In this document: positions 50,579-58,024 of the stretch, in pieces
Numbering within the stretch: the first letter of the stretch is position 1
Layout of the letters: the number at the start of each line of letters is the position of its first letter
Assembly (NCBI RefSeq): GCF_020215645.1
Contig: NZ_CP084058.1
Location: 9,672,001-9,736,000 of the forward strand
From: Nonomuraea gerenzanensis
Lineage (GTDB): Bacteria > Actinomycetota > Actinomycetes > Streptosporangiales > Streptosporangiaceae
Reading direction: 5' to 3'
Length of the DNA stretch: 64,000 nt
Position numbers and translations under genes: made by a program
Notes under the pieces: model-generated
The model's input: only the letters and a program-made list of their open reading frames with translations
Database searches by the model: none
What the model was told of the DNA's origin: nothing

Positions 50579-52270
50579 ATGCCCCCGCCCACCCCACCAC
50601 CCGCACCCAGGCCGCCCGCCGCACCGGCCTCAGCGCCCGCCACTGCACCGCCCACGCCTCCTGAGCCGCCCACGCCTCCTGAGCCGCGCATACCTCCTGA
50701 GCCGCGCATGCCTCCTGAGCCGCCCACGCCTGAGCCGCCCGCCGCATTCACCTCGCCACCCGCGGTCAAGCCGTCCGCCAGGCCGGCCTCCGAGCCGTCC
50801 GCGACCGAGCCGGCCGCCGGGCCCACGGTGTTGTCGCGATCGGGGCCGAGTGCGTTCGACCGGCTGCGTGCGCTCCTGGCGGACGTGCCGGCGCCCGCTG
50901 ACCGCAGCCCGATCTCGCTGCACCTAGGCGAGGCCCGCCTGGTGACGCCGCCGGTGGACGGCCGGCTCCTCGCGGACGTGGCAGGCTGGACGCGCTATCC
51001 TCCGCTCGGCGGCACGCCCGAGCTGCGCGCCGCCTACACCGGCTGGCTCGCCCGCCGCTTCGGCGGCCACGTGGCCGTCGCCGTCCGCGAGGGGTCGCTG
51101 GCGATCGAGCCGTCGCCTGGCACCAAGCAGGCCGTGGCGGCGGCCATCGCCCTGTCCGTCACCGCATCCGTCACCGCGCCCGTCAGCGCGCCCATCACCG
51201 CGTCCGCGCCGGCGGTCGTCCTGCCCAACCCGTTCTATCCCACCTACCACGCGGCGGTGCAGGCGGCAGGCGGCCGGGCGGTCTTCTACGCGCACGCGTC
51301 GGAGCTGCCCGCCGCCGTGGCCGGTCGCCGGGACGTCGGCGCGGTCGTCCTCTGCTCGCCCGGCAACCCGCGCGGCGAGACGCACACCCCCGACGAGCTG
51401 CGGGCGATCGCGACGGCGACGTGGGCGGCCGGCGCGCTGCTCGTCATCGACGAGTGCTACATCGACCTCGTCCACGGCGCGCCCGCAGGCGGTTTCCTGG
51501 CGTGCGGTGCGGCGGGCACAGCGGGCGCGGCGGGCATCGCGGGCGCGGCGGGCATCGCGGGCGGGGCTGGGCGGTTCCTGGTGTTGCACAGCCTGTCCAA
51601 ACGTTCAGGCATGCCGGGGCTGCGGTCCGGTTTCGTGGTCGGGGATCCGGCGAGCGTGGCGGCGTACGCCAACCACAATCGCGCCTGCGGGGTCTCGACG
51701 GCGGAGCCCGTGTGCGCGGTGGCGGCGCGGCTGTGGGCGGACGACTCCCACGTCGCGCGCCTGCGCTCCGCCGTGAGCGCGAACTGGGACGTCGCGGACG
51801 AACTGCTCGGCGAGCTGCCCGGTTACCGGCGGGCCGAGGCGGGCTTCTTCCTCTGGCTGCCGGTGCCGGACGACGAGGAGGCGGCCCGCCGGCTGTGGCG
51901 CGAGGAGGCGGTGATGGCCATGCCGGGCCGCTACCTCGGCGCACCGACCGACCACGGCACCACCCACGGCACCACCCACAGCACCACCCACAGCACCACC
52001 CACAGCACCACCCACGGCGGCACCCACACCGCCAACCACCGTGCCAACCACTGCGCCAATCACGGCGCCAATCACGGCGCCAATCACGGTGCCGGGCCGG
52101 GCGCCAGTCCGAGTGCCGGGCCGGGCGCCAGTCCGGCGGCCGCGCCCGGGGCCAACCCCGGGGCCGGGCACCTGCGTATCGCGCTCGTTCACCCACAGGA
52201 CCGCACCCGCGAGGCCCTGACCCGGGTGCGGCGCACGCTGACCACGACTGCATGGGAGCTGACCAGATGA
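50579..52270 (+). CDS. DapC-like aminotransferase with in-frame repeat expansions
   Basis: 563 residues, about 160 more than the family. The conserved core starts near residue 84 (FDRLRALLADVPAPADRSPISL), much like proteobacterial DapC, and has WTRYPPLGGTPELR, VLPNPFYPTYHAA, LCSPGNPRG and LVIDECYIDL. The PLP Lys341 is in LHSLSKRSGMPGLRSG. Additions: a Pro/Glu-rich N-tail of about 83 residues, an Ala-Gly-Ile tract before the Lys, and a His/Thr/Asn-rich insert of some 65 residues between GRYLG and HLRIALV near the C-terminus. GTG 50828 would remove the N-tail but has no ribosome site. It would transaminate the succinylated intermediate made by the DapD-like enzyme. Its stop overlaps the next start as ATGA. 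Confidence 0.85.
   Translation: MPPPTPPPAPRPPAAPASAPATAPPTPPEPPTPPEPRIPPEPRMPPEPPTPEPPAAFTSPPAVKPSARPASEPSATEPAAGPTVLSRSGPSAFDRLRALLADVPAPADRSPISLHLGEARLVTPPVDGRLLADVAGWTRYPPLGGTPELRAAYTGWLARRFGGHVAVAVREGSLAIEPSPGTKQAVAAAIALSVTASVTAPVSAPITASAPAVVLPNPFYPTYHAAVQAAGGRAVFYAHASELPAAVAGRRDVGAVVLCSPGNPRGETHTPDELRAIATATWAAGALLVIDECYIDLVHGAPAGGFLACGAAGTAGAAGIAGAAGIAGGAGRFLVLHSLSKRSGMPGLRSGFVVGDPASVAAYANHNRACGVSTAEPVCAVAARLWADDSHVARLRSAVSANWDVADELLGELPGYRRAEAGFFLWLPVPDDEEAARRLWREEAVMAMPGRYLGAPTDHGTTHGTTHSTTHSTTHSTTHGGTHTANHRANHCANHGANHGANHGAGPGASPSAGPGASPAAAPGANPGAGHLRIALVHPQDRTREALTRVRRTLTTTAWELTR
50649..50740 (+). repeat. 18-bp in-frame repeat encoding PPEPxxP
   Basis: About four copies of an 18-bp unit of the form TCCTGAGCCGCSCAYRCC, plus a truncated copy, encode Pro-Glu-Pro-(Pro/Arg)-(Thr/Ile/Met)-Pro in the aminotransferase N-tail. 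The unit is a multiple of three. Confidence 0.8.
51511..51570 (+). repeat. 18-bp in-frame repeat encoding AGxAGx
   Basis: Units close to GCGGGCGCGGCGGGCATC repeat three times, giving an Ala-Gly-Thr/Ala/Ile tract about 10 residues before the strand leading to the PLP lysine of the aminotransferase. Confidence 0.75.
51949..52160 (+). repeat. 12-bp in-frame repeats encoding a His/Thr/Asn-rich insert
   Basis: First, about six units of ACCACCCACRGC encode (Gly/Ser)-Thr-Thr-His; then units of GCCAATCACGGY encode Ala-Asn-His-Gly. Last is a Gly-Ala-Ser-Pro run. About a dozen His residues occur in 48 positions, enough to bind divalent metals. The insert sits in the aminotransferase C-terminal domain just before the final conserved strand. 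Confidence 0.85.
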
Positions 52271-54141
52271 GCGGCGGCCTCGTCGGATGGATCGACCACG
52301 AACGCGACCTCACCCAGCACATGGACACCATCCGCGCCATGTCGGACACACTGGCCGCCCGCGCCCCCGACGGCGGCGCACTGCACCTCACCCGCCACGC
52401 GGCACTGGCCCACCGCCACCTCGCACTCCCGAGCACCCCGCAAAGCCCGCAAAGCCCGCAAAGCCCGCAGCGCCCGCAAGGCCCGCGAGGTCCGCTAGGC
52501 CAGCTAGGCCCGCAACCGGCCCTGTTCCCGACCCAGCAAGGCGACGGCGTCGCCCTGGCCTACGACGGCGCGATCTACAACCTGGCCGCTCTGCGCCGCG
52601 GCCTCGGCCTGTCCCCCCTCGCCACCGACACCGACGTACTGCTGCACGCCTACCTGACCCACGGCGCCGACTTCGTCACCTCCCTGATCGGCGCGTTCGC
52701 CCTGGCGATCTGGGACGGCCGGGACCGGCGGCTGCTGCTGGCCCGCGACCACCTCGGCCTCAAGCCGCTCTACTACCACCCCTACCCGGGCGGCATCCTG
52801 TTCGCCTCGCTCCCCGGCGGGATCATGGCCAACCCGCTGTTCACCCCGCGGCTCGACCGGTCGCTGATGACGATGGTGCTCCAGCCGCGCCTCACCCTCG
52901 CCGGTGAGACGCCGCTCGAAGGTCTGCGCGAGGTCGAGCCCGCGCACGTCCTCACGTACACCCCCGATCGCGGCCCGCACTCGCGTGCGTACTGGCGGCT
53001 GGTGAGCGAGCCGCACGAGGACCCGCCGGCGCGGACCGCCGAGCGCGTGCGGGAGCTGTTCGACGCCGCGGTGGCGGGCCAGTTGCCCGCCTCGGGGCCG
53101 TGCGGGGCGATGTTGTCCGGCGGCGTGGACTCGACGTCGGTGGCGGCGCTGGCGGCGCGGCTGCTGCCGGGGAAGCTGGACACGTACTGCGTGGAGTTCG
53201 ACAGCGACAGGGCGCACTTCGCGCCGACCGAGCTGCGTCCGGACGTGGACGCGCCCTTCGCGGCGGCGGCGGCGCAGTTCATGGGCAGCAGGCACACCAC
53301 GCTCACCGCGACGATGCGGGACCTGCTGGCCGCCATCCCGGCGACGCGGCGGGCGCGGGACCTGCCCGGCTGGGGGCAGTTCGACGCGTCGATGTACCTG
53401 CTGTTCCGGCGGATGCGGGAGGACACGACGGTGGCGCTGTCCGGGGAGGCGGCCGACGAGTTCTTCGGCGGGTACCCGTACCTCTTCAAGCCCGAGCTGA
53501 TCGGGCGTGACACCTTCCCGTGGCTCGGGGACGGGCCGAAACTCGCCGACTACCTGGTGCCGGAGCTGGCGCGGGAGGGCGACGAGAAGGCGCGTTACGC
53601 GCAGTTGCTCGGCGAGGTGCCGCGCCTGCCGGGCGAGCGGGGGCTGGACGCGCGGATGCGGGAGGTGCTGTATCTCGGGATGGCCGGGCCGCTCGCCGTC
53701 GTGCTGGACCGCAAGGAGCGGATGAGCGCGGCGCAGGGGCTGCACGTGCGGCTGCCGTTCTGCGACCACCGGCTCGTCCAGTACGTGTGGAACGTCCCCT
53801 GGTCGATGAAGTGCGGGGGCGGGCTGAAGAGCCTGCTCAAGGACGCGATGGCCGGGCTGCTCCCGCCGTCCACGCTGAACCGGCGCAAGAGCGCGTACCC
53901 GCACGTCCAGAACCCCGCCCATGATCAGGCGCTGGTGCGCGAGGCGAGGTGGATCGCGAACGCGAGCGAGTCGCCGCTGCGCCCGATGTTCGACGCGCCG
54001 CGCCTGAACGGCCTGCTGGACCGGATCGGCGCCGGCGAGCTGCGCGCGCAGCTGCCCGGCGGGTCGAGCGGCGCCCAGCTTCTGGTGAACCTCGTCGAGC
54101 TGAACGCGTGGGTGCGCGAATATCGGGTGTCCATATCCTAA
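52267..54141 (+). CDS. asparagine synthetase-like protein, candidate beta-lactam synthetase (TblS-like)
   Basis: 624 residues from ATG 52267. The N-terminal class II amidotransferase-like domain lacks the catalytic Cys2: the protein begins Met-Ser-Gly-Gly, while AsnB begins Met-Cys. Yet YDGAIYN, GAFALAIWD and RDHLGLKPLYY keep the fold. The C-terminal synthetase domain has the pyrophosphate loop LSGGVDSTS (Ser284-Ser289), LSGEAADEFFGGYPYLF and GGGLKSLLKDA. Loss of Cys2 with an intact ATP site is the hallmark of beta-lactam synthetases (clavulanate BLS, carbapenem CarA, tabtoxin TblS), which adenylate a carboxylate and close a four-membered lactam. It is last in the rightward core operon. An ammonia-dependent asparagine synthetase is the alternative. 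Confidence 0.82.
   Translation: MSGGLVGWIDHERDLTQHMDTIRAMSDTLAARAPDGGALHLTRHAALAHRHLALPSTPQSPQSPQSPQRPQGPRGPLGQLGPQPALFPTQQGDGVALAYDGAIYNLAALRRGLGLSPLATDTDVLLHAYLTHGADFVTSLIGAFALAIWDGRDRRLLLARDHLGLKPLYYHPYPGGILFASLPGGIMANPLFTPRLDRSLMTMVLQPRLTLAGETPLEGLREVEPAHVLTYTPDRGPHSRAYWRLVSEPHEDPPARTAERVRELFDAAVAGQLPASGPCGAMLSGGVDSTSVAALAARLLPGKLDTYCVEFDSDRAHFAPTELRPDVDAPFAAAAAQFMGSRHTTLTATMRDLLAAIPATRRARDLPGWGQFDASMYLLFRRMREDTTVALSGEAADEFFGGYPYLFKPELIGRDTFPWLGDGPKLADYLVPELAREGDEKARYAQLLGEVPRLPGERGLDARMREVLYLGMAGPLAVVLDRKERMSAAQGLHVRLPFCDHRLVQYVWNVPWSMKCGGGLKSLLKDAMAGLLPPSTLNRRKSAYPHVQNPAHDQALVREARWIANASESPLRPMFDAPRLNGLLDRIGAGELRAQLPGGSSGAQLLVNLVELNAWVREYRVSIS
52434..52515 (+). repeat. 9-bp in-frame repeat encoding Pro-Gln-Ser
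   Basis: CCGCAAAGC-type units repeat about eight times with decay towards the 3' end (CCGCAAGGC, CCGCGAGGT, CCGCTAGGC). They insert a flexible Pro/Gln/Gly-rich loop at about residues 57-83 of the beta-lactam-synthetase-like protein, in the inactive glutaminase-like domain. Confidence 0.8.
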
Positions 54142-54146
54142 TATGC

Positions 54147-56441
54147 ATGGTGATCAACCCCCTTAGCCGGCGTTCCGCTCTGCTGGGCGCCGCGGCCGTG
54201 GCCGGCCTCACCCTCTGGGACGCACCGGCCGAGGCGGCGGCCGGCGCCGCCGCGTTCGACGCGGCGCGCGAGCGGTGGGTGAGCCTGCTGGCCGGCGGGG
54301 AGTTCGACACCGGCTACACCGACCAGACCCGCGCGATCGAGGGCTCGGCCGCCGCGGTGCTGCGCAAGCTGAAGCCCGCCGCCCGCCGGCCGAGCCTGTG
54401 GCCGGACCTGCCGCTCGACGACCCGCGCACCGGCAACTTCAACCGCTCCTACAACCGCATGCGCACGCTGGCGCTGGGCTGGGCCACCCCCGGCACCGCG
54501 ATGCACGGCGACAAGCAGGTGGCCGAGGTGGCAGCCAGGGCGCTGGACTTCCTGTACGAGCACGCCTACCACGAGAAGCTTGACCCGCGCGGCAGCAACT
54601 GGTTCTGGTGGGAGATCGGCGTCCCCCGCTCGCTCACCGACACCTGCGCCCTGCTCTACGACGGCCTGCCCAAGGACCGGCTCAAGCGCTGGCTGCGCCC
54701 CCTGCGCCGCTGGTGCCCCGACCCGGAGCGCCGCGTCAGCCACCCCGGCGTGGTCGAGACCGGCGCGAACCGGGCGGGCAAGGCCATGGCGGTGGCGATG
54801 CGCGGGCTGCTCACCTACGACGCGGGCCTGATGAAGCGGGCCAGGAACGCGGTCTCCGACCTGCTGCGCACCACCAGGGGGCCGGGCGACGGCTTCTACC
54901 GTGACGGGTCGTTCATCCAGCACGACGTGTACCCCTACAACGGCAGCTACGGCGTGGACTACCTGGAGAGCGTGGCCAGGCTGATCGCCATGCTGGCGCG
55001 CTCGCCGTGGGAGATCCGCGACATCGGCCAGGTGTACGACATCGTGGACCGCTCCTTCGTGCCGTTCGTCTTCGACGGGATGATGATGGACTGCGTACGC
55101 GGCCGGTCCATCTCCCGCCAGGGCCACCGCGACTACCACTCGGGCCAGAAGACGGTCGAGGCCATGCTCACCCTGCTGGAGACGGCGCCGGAACGCCACG
55201 CCCGGCGCTGGCGTCCGCTGGTGAAGGGCTGGCTCACCCGCAACCAGGCCGTCCCGTACGACACGATCGCCCCGCTGTCGAGCATCGCCAAGGCCAGGGC
55301 CCTGCTGGAGGACCCGTCGGTGCCGGTGGGCCCGCGCACGACGGGCACGTACGTCTTCGCCGACATGGACCGGATCGTGCACCGCCGCCCCACCTGGGCC
55401 TGCGCGATCGCGATGAGCTCACGCCGCACCGGCGCCGCCGAGGCCATGAACCGGGAGAACCTGCACGGCTGGTACACCGGCGACGGCATGACCTACCTCT
55501 ACACGGACGACCTGACCCACTGGAACGACGAGCTGTGGCCGACGATCGACCCGTACCGGCTGCCGGGCACGACGGTCGACACCCGCAGGCGCGCCGATCT
55601 GCAGCACGGGCACCGCCGCCTGCCGCCCACCCCGTGGGCGGGCGGCGTGGCCCTGGACGGCGAGTACGGCGTGGCCGCCATGAAGCTCGTCGCGGGCGGC
55701 TCCTCCCTGCGGGCCAGCAAGGCGTGGTTCCTGCTCGACGACGCGGTGATCGCCCTCGGCGCCGGCATCACCGCCTCCGACGGCCGCCGCGTCGAGACCA
55801 TCGTGGAGAACCGCAACACCCACGACCGCCACCCGCCGCTGGCACAGGGCGAGCGCTGGATCCACCTGCCGGGCGTGGCCGGCTACGCGCTGCTCGACGG
55901 CCCCGCCCCCAAGGTGATCCGCGACGAGCGCACCGGCCGCTGGCGGGACATCGACAAGGGCGCCACCACCGGAGGCGACAAGACGCCCGTCACCAGGCAC
56001 TACACGACGATCGTCCTGGATCACGGCGTCGATCCGCGCAAGGCCCGCTACGCCTACGCCGTGCTGCCGGACGCCTGCGCCGCCCAGACCGCCGCCTACG
56101 GCCTGCGGGTCCAGATCCTCGCCAACTCCGCGACGGCGCAGGCCATCTGCCGCGGCGACCTGCTCGCCGCGGTCTTCTGGCGCGCGGGGCGCGTCGAGAC
56201 CCCGCACGGGCCGCTCGCCGCCGACGGCCCCTGCACGTTGCTGGTCCGGCGCGACGACCGGCGCGTACGGCTCGCGGTCGCCGACCCCTCCAGGACCGCC
56301 GACGAGGTACGGATCACGCTGCCCTGGCCGGTGAAGTCGATCAAGGAGAAGGACCGCAGCGTGCGCAGGGCCAAGCGGGCGATCAAGGTCGAGGTGGGCG
56401 GCAGTCGCGGGCACGCCCACACGGCGGTCGTGGGCATCTGA
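54147..56441 (+). CDS. secreted polysaccharide lyase family 8-type protein (hyaluronate/xanthan lyase-like)
   Basis: 764 residues from ATG 54147, 5 nt after the previous stop, without an evident ribosome site; GTG 54150 is adjacent. The N-terminus NPLSRRSALLGAAAVAGL is a Tat-type signal, cleaved near APAEAAA. The alpha/alpha-toroid (about 35-370) has NWFWWEIGVPRSL, DGSFIQHDVYPYNGSYGVDYL with the catalytic His and Tyr, and CVRGRSISRQG. The beta-sandwich domains follow (about 380-764) with RENLHGWYTGDGMTYLY. Family 8 enzymes cleave uronic-acid polysaccharides by beta-elimination outside the cell. Although close to the beta-lactam operon, it has no obvious pathway role and probably marks the cluster edge. 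Confidence 0.88.
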   Translation: MVINPLSRRSALLGAAAVAGLTLWDAPAEAAAGAAAFDAARERWVSLLAGGEFDTGYTDQTRAIEGSAAAVLRKLKPAARRPSLWPDLPLDDPRTGNFNRSYNRMRTLALGWATPGTAMHGDKQVAEVAARALDFLYEHAYHEKLDPRGSNWFWWEIGVPRSLTDTCALLYDGLPKDRLKRWLRPLRRWCPDPERRVSHPGVVETGANRAGKAMAVAMRGLLTYDAGLMKRARNAVSDLLRTTRGPGDGFYRDGSFIQHDVYPYNGSYGVDYLESVARLIAMLARSPWEIRDIGQVYDIVDRSFVPFVFDGMMMDCVRGRSISRQGHRDYHSGQKTVEAMLTLLETAPERHARRWRPLVKGWLTRNQAVPYDTIAPLSSIAKARALLEDPSVPVGPRTTGTYVFADMDRIVHRRPTWACAIAMSSRRTGAAEAMNRENLHGWYTGDGMTYLYTDDLTHWNDELWPTIDPYRLPGTTVDTRRRADLQHGHRRLPPTPWAGGVALDGEYGVAAMKLVAGGSSLRASKAWFLLDDAVIALGAGITASDGRRVETIVENRNTHDRHPPLAQGERWIHLPGVAGYALLDGPAPKVIRDERTGRWRDIDKGATTGGDKTPVTRHYTTIVLDHGVDPRKARYAYAVLPDACAAQTAAYGLRVQILANSATAQAICRGDLLAAVFWRAGRVETPHGPLAADGPCTLLVRRDDRRVRLAVADPSRTADEVRITLPWPVKSIKEKDRSVRRAKRAIKVEVGGSRGHAHTAVVGI

Positions 56442-56447
56442 GTCACC

Positions 56448-56468
56448 GCGGCCGGGTTCACCGGCCGC
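56448..56468. terminator. hairpin between convergent genes
   Basis: GCGGCCGG (56448-56455), loop GTTCA, CCGGCCGC (56461-56468): perfect 8-bp stem just after the PL8 stop and before the convergent MBL-gene stop. There is no T-run, but position suggests bidirectional termination. Confidence 0.5.
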
Positions 56469-56489
56469 CGGCCCGTCTGGCGTCCACGT

Positions 56490-57398
56490 CTACAACGAGG
56501 TCGGGAGCGGGCCGCCGTTCCAGGTCATGGCGTCACCGAAGGCGGCCAGGAGATCGACGTCGCCGCCCGAGGCGTCGGCGTAGGCGCGGTGCAGGTTGAG
56601 CACCAGCCGCTCGGCGTCCGCCCACCCGGCGAACTCCCCCAGGTCGGCCTCGCGAGCCGCGTCCAGCGGCCCGAGCCCCTTCTCCTGCCCCTTGCGCGCC
56701 ACGTCCAGCACGAACCGGTAGTACCGCGCGTGCGCCGCCAGCACCTCCGGCAGCTCACCGGCCGTGACGAGCGGCCCGTGCCCCGGCACCACGTGCTCGG
56801 GCTCGAAGCCCGCCAGCCACTCCAGCACCCGCAGCGCGCCCTCCACCGACCCCATCAGCAACATCGGCGTGAGCCCGTTGAACAGCAGGTCCCCGGCGAA
56901 CAACACGCGCTCCTCCGGCAGCCACGCCACCACGTCGCCGGGCGTGTGCGCGGCGTACCCGGGGTGCCGCAGCTCGATCCGCCGCCCGCCGAGATGCACC
57001 GTCAGCTCCGCCGTGAACACCACCGACGGCGGCCTGCGCGTCACGTTCCCCCAGTCGGGCACCGGCGTCCACACGGGCGGGCAACCGTCGATGAGCGGGT
57101 CCGCCAGCAATGCCTCCCGCATCGCCGCGTGCCCGAAGATCACCGTCTGCTCCGGCAGCAGGCTGTTGCCGTAGGCGTGGTCACCGTGCTGGTGGGTGTT
57201 GACCGCCATCCGCACGGGGGCGCCGCCGGTCGCCCCGGCCACCGCGTCCAGGAAACGGCGGGTTCGCTCCTCGGTGGCGCACGTGTCGACGACGAACACG
57301 CCGTCCTCGCTCACCACGGCGCCGGAGTTGTTCAGCCACCAGGTGCCGTCCGGCTGCACCCAGGCATGCACCCCCGCGACGATTTCCCGCAACTCCAT
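56490..57398 (-). CDS. metallo-beta-lactamase-fold hydrolase
   Basis: 302 residues, no signal peptide. Metal motif NTHQHGDHAYGN (HxHxDH), then His in HTPGD, Asp in LFAGDLLFNG and His in VPGHGPL complete the binuclear site. The C-terminal 60 residues (LGPLDAAREADLGEFAGWADAERLVLNLHRAY) resemble quinoprotein-relay SoxH-like and cyclase/hydrolase members of the superfamily. Cytoplasmic location makes a classic beta-lactamase role unlikely, though self-protection near a putative beta-lactam cluster cannot be dismissed. A general thioester/lactone hydrolase is more likely. Confidence 0.87.
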   Translation of the reverse strand: MELREIVAGVHAWVQPDGTWWLNNSGAVVSEDGVFVVDTCATEERTRRFLDAVAGATGGAPVRMAVNTHQHGDHAYGNSLLPEQTVIFGHAAMREALLADPLIDGCPPVWTPVPDWGNVTRRPPSVVFTAELTVHLGGRRIELRHPGYAAHTPGDVVAWLPEERVLFAGDLLFNGLTPMLLMGSVEGALRVLEWLAGFEPEHVVPGHGPLVTAGELPEVLAAHARYYRFVLDVARKGQEKGLGPLDAAREADLGEFAGWADAERLVLNLHRAYADASGGDVDLLAAFGDAMTWNGGPLPTSL

Positions 57399-57750
57399 CG
57401 ATTTCCTCCCATGTCAGCACTTGTGCCGCTTCATCCTCTCGTCGGCTGGTTTCGGGCTCGCCAGCCGGGCGGTTCAGGACGCGGATGGCTGCTCTCATCG
57501 GTGCTGAGACGCAGGTGGCGGGGCGGCACGCCGGTTTTCGGGCATCCGGGAGGCGTGACCGCTGACAACCGTGTGTTAGCCTGGATCGCGTTGCAGTTAT
57601 GGTACCCATAAGACTTATGCGCGCCTGACAGACTCGATCTACAGGCGCGTTTCTGTTTTCCGGCTATTTTCCGGATGGGCTCATCGCGGCGGCATTGAGA
57701 TTCACGAGGTGTGAATCTCTAGTTTTAGGCACTGTCTGAAGGAGATCGAC
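57399..57750 (+). promoter_or_regulatory. 352-bp region with structured leader of the cold-shock gene
   Basis: No coding potential is recognised. TTGCAG at 57591-57596 is a possible -35 box. CATAAG-A-CTTATG (57607-57619) is a small palindrome near the expected transcript start. CGCGCCTG (57620-57627) pairs with CAGGCGCG (57642-57649), followed by a T-rich stretch. GAGATTCAC (57697-57705) pairs with GTGAATCTC (57711-57719) around loop GAGGT. GAAGGAGAT is the ribosome site. Long structured 5' leaders are known to give cold-induced control of cspA mRNAs; the same is inferred here. Confidence 0.5.
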
Positions 57751-57957
57751 ATGGCCACCGGCACCGTCAAGTGGTTCAACTCGGAAAAGGGCTTCGGCTT
57801 CATCGCGCAGGACGGCGGCGGCGCCGACGTCTTCGCCCACTACTCCAACATCGTCGCCAACGGCGGCTACCGTGAGCTGACCGAGGGACAGAAGGTGTCC
57901 TTCGACGTCGTTCAGGGTCAGAAGGGCCCGCAGGCGGAGAACATCGTCGCCGCCTGA
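57751..57957 (+). CDS. CspA-family cold-shock protein
   Basis: 68 residues. RNA-binding motifs RNP1 KGFGFI and RNP2 VFAHYSNI are complete, in a five-stranded OB fold with start [13 protein letters not shown]. It binds single-stranded RNA/DNA in the cytosol and melts RNA secondary structure. GGAG is 8 nt before the ATG. It is a single-gene transcript, with a structured leader before it and a 14-bp terminator hairpin 16 nt after the stop. Such genes in actinomycetes are usually highly expressed, not always cold-induced. Confidence 0.96.
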   Translation: MATGTVKWFNSEKGFGFIAQDGGGADVFAHYSNIVANGGYRELTEGQKVSFDVVQGQKGPQAENIVAA

Positions 57958-57973
57958 CCTGTCGGCACCCCAG

Positions 57974-58006
57974 GAGGCCGGGCCCGCGCTCAGCGGGCCC
58001 GGCCTC
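57974..58006. terminator. strong bidirectional terminator
   Basis: A perfect 14-bp stem (57974-57987 with 57993-58006) and loop GCTCA, followed by TTGCTGT. It sits between the convergent cspA and serine hydrolase genes. Confidence 0.85.
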
Positions 58007-58024
58007 TTGCTGTCCTGACCGGCC

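Noticed and set aside
53949..54146. Upstream extension of the PL8 lyase inside the synthetase gene
   Set aside because: The extended N-terminus is Arg-rich shadow sequence and would bury the Tat signal; the start at 54147 places the RR motif near the N-terminus.
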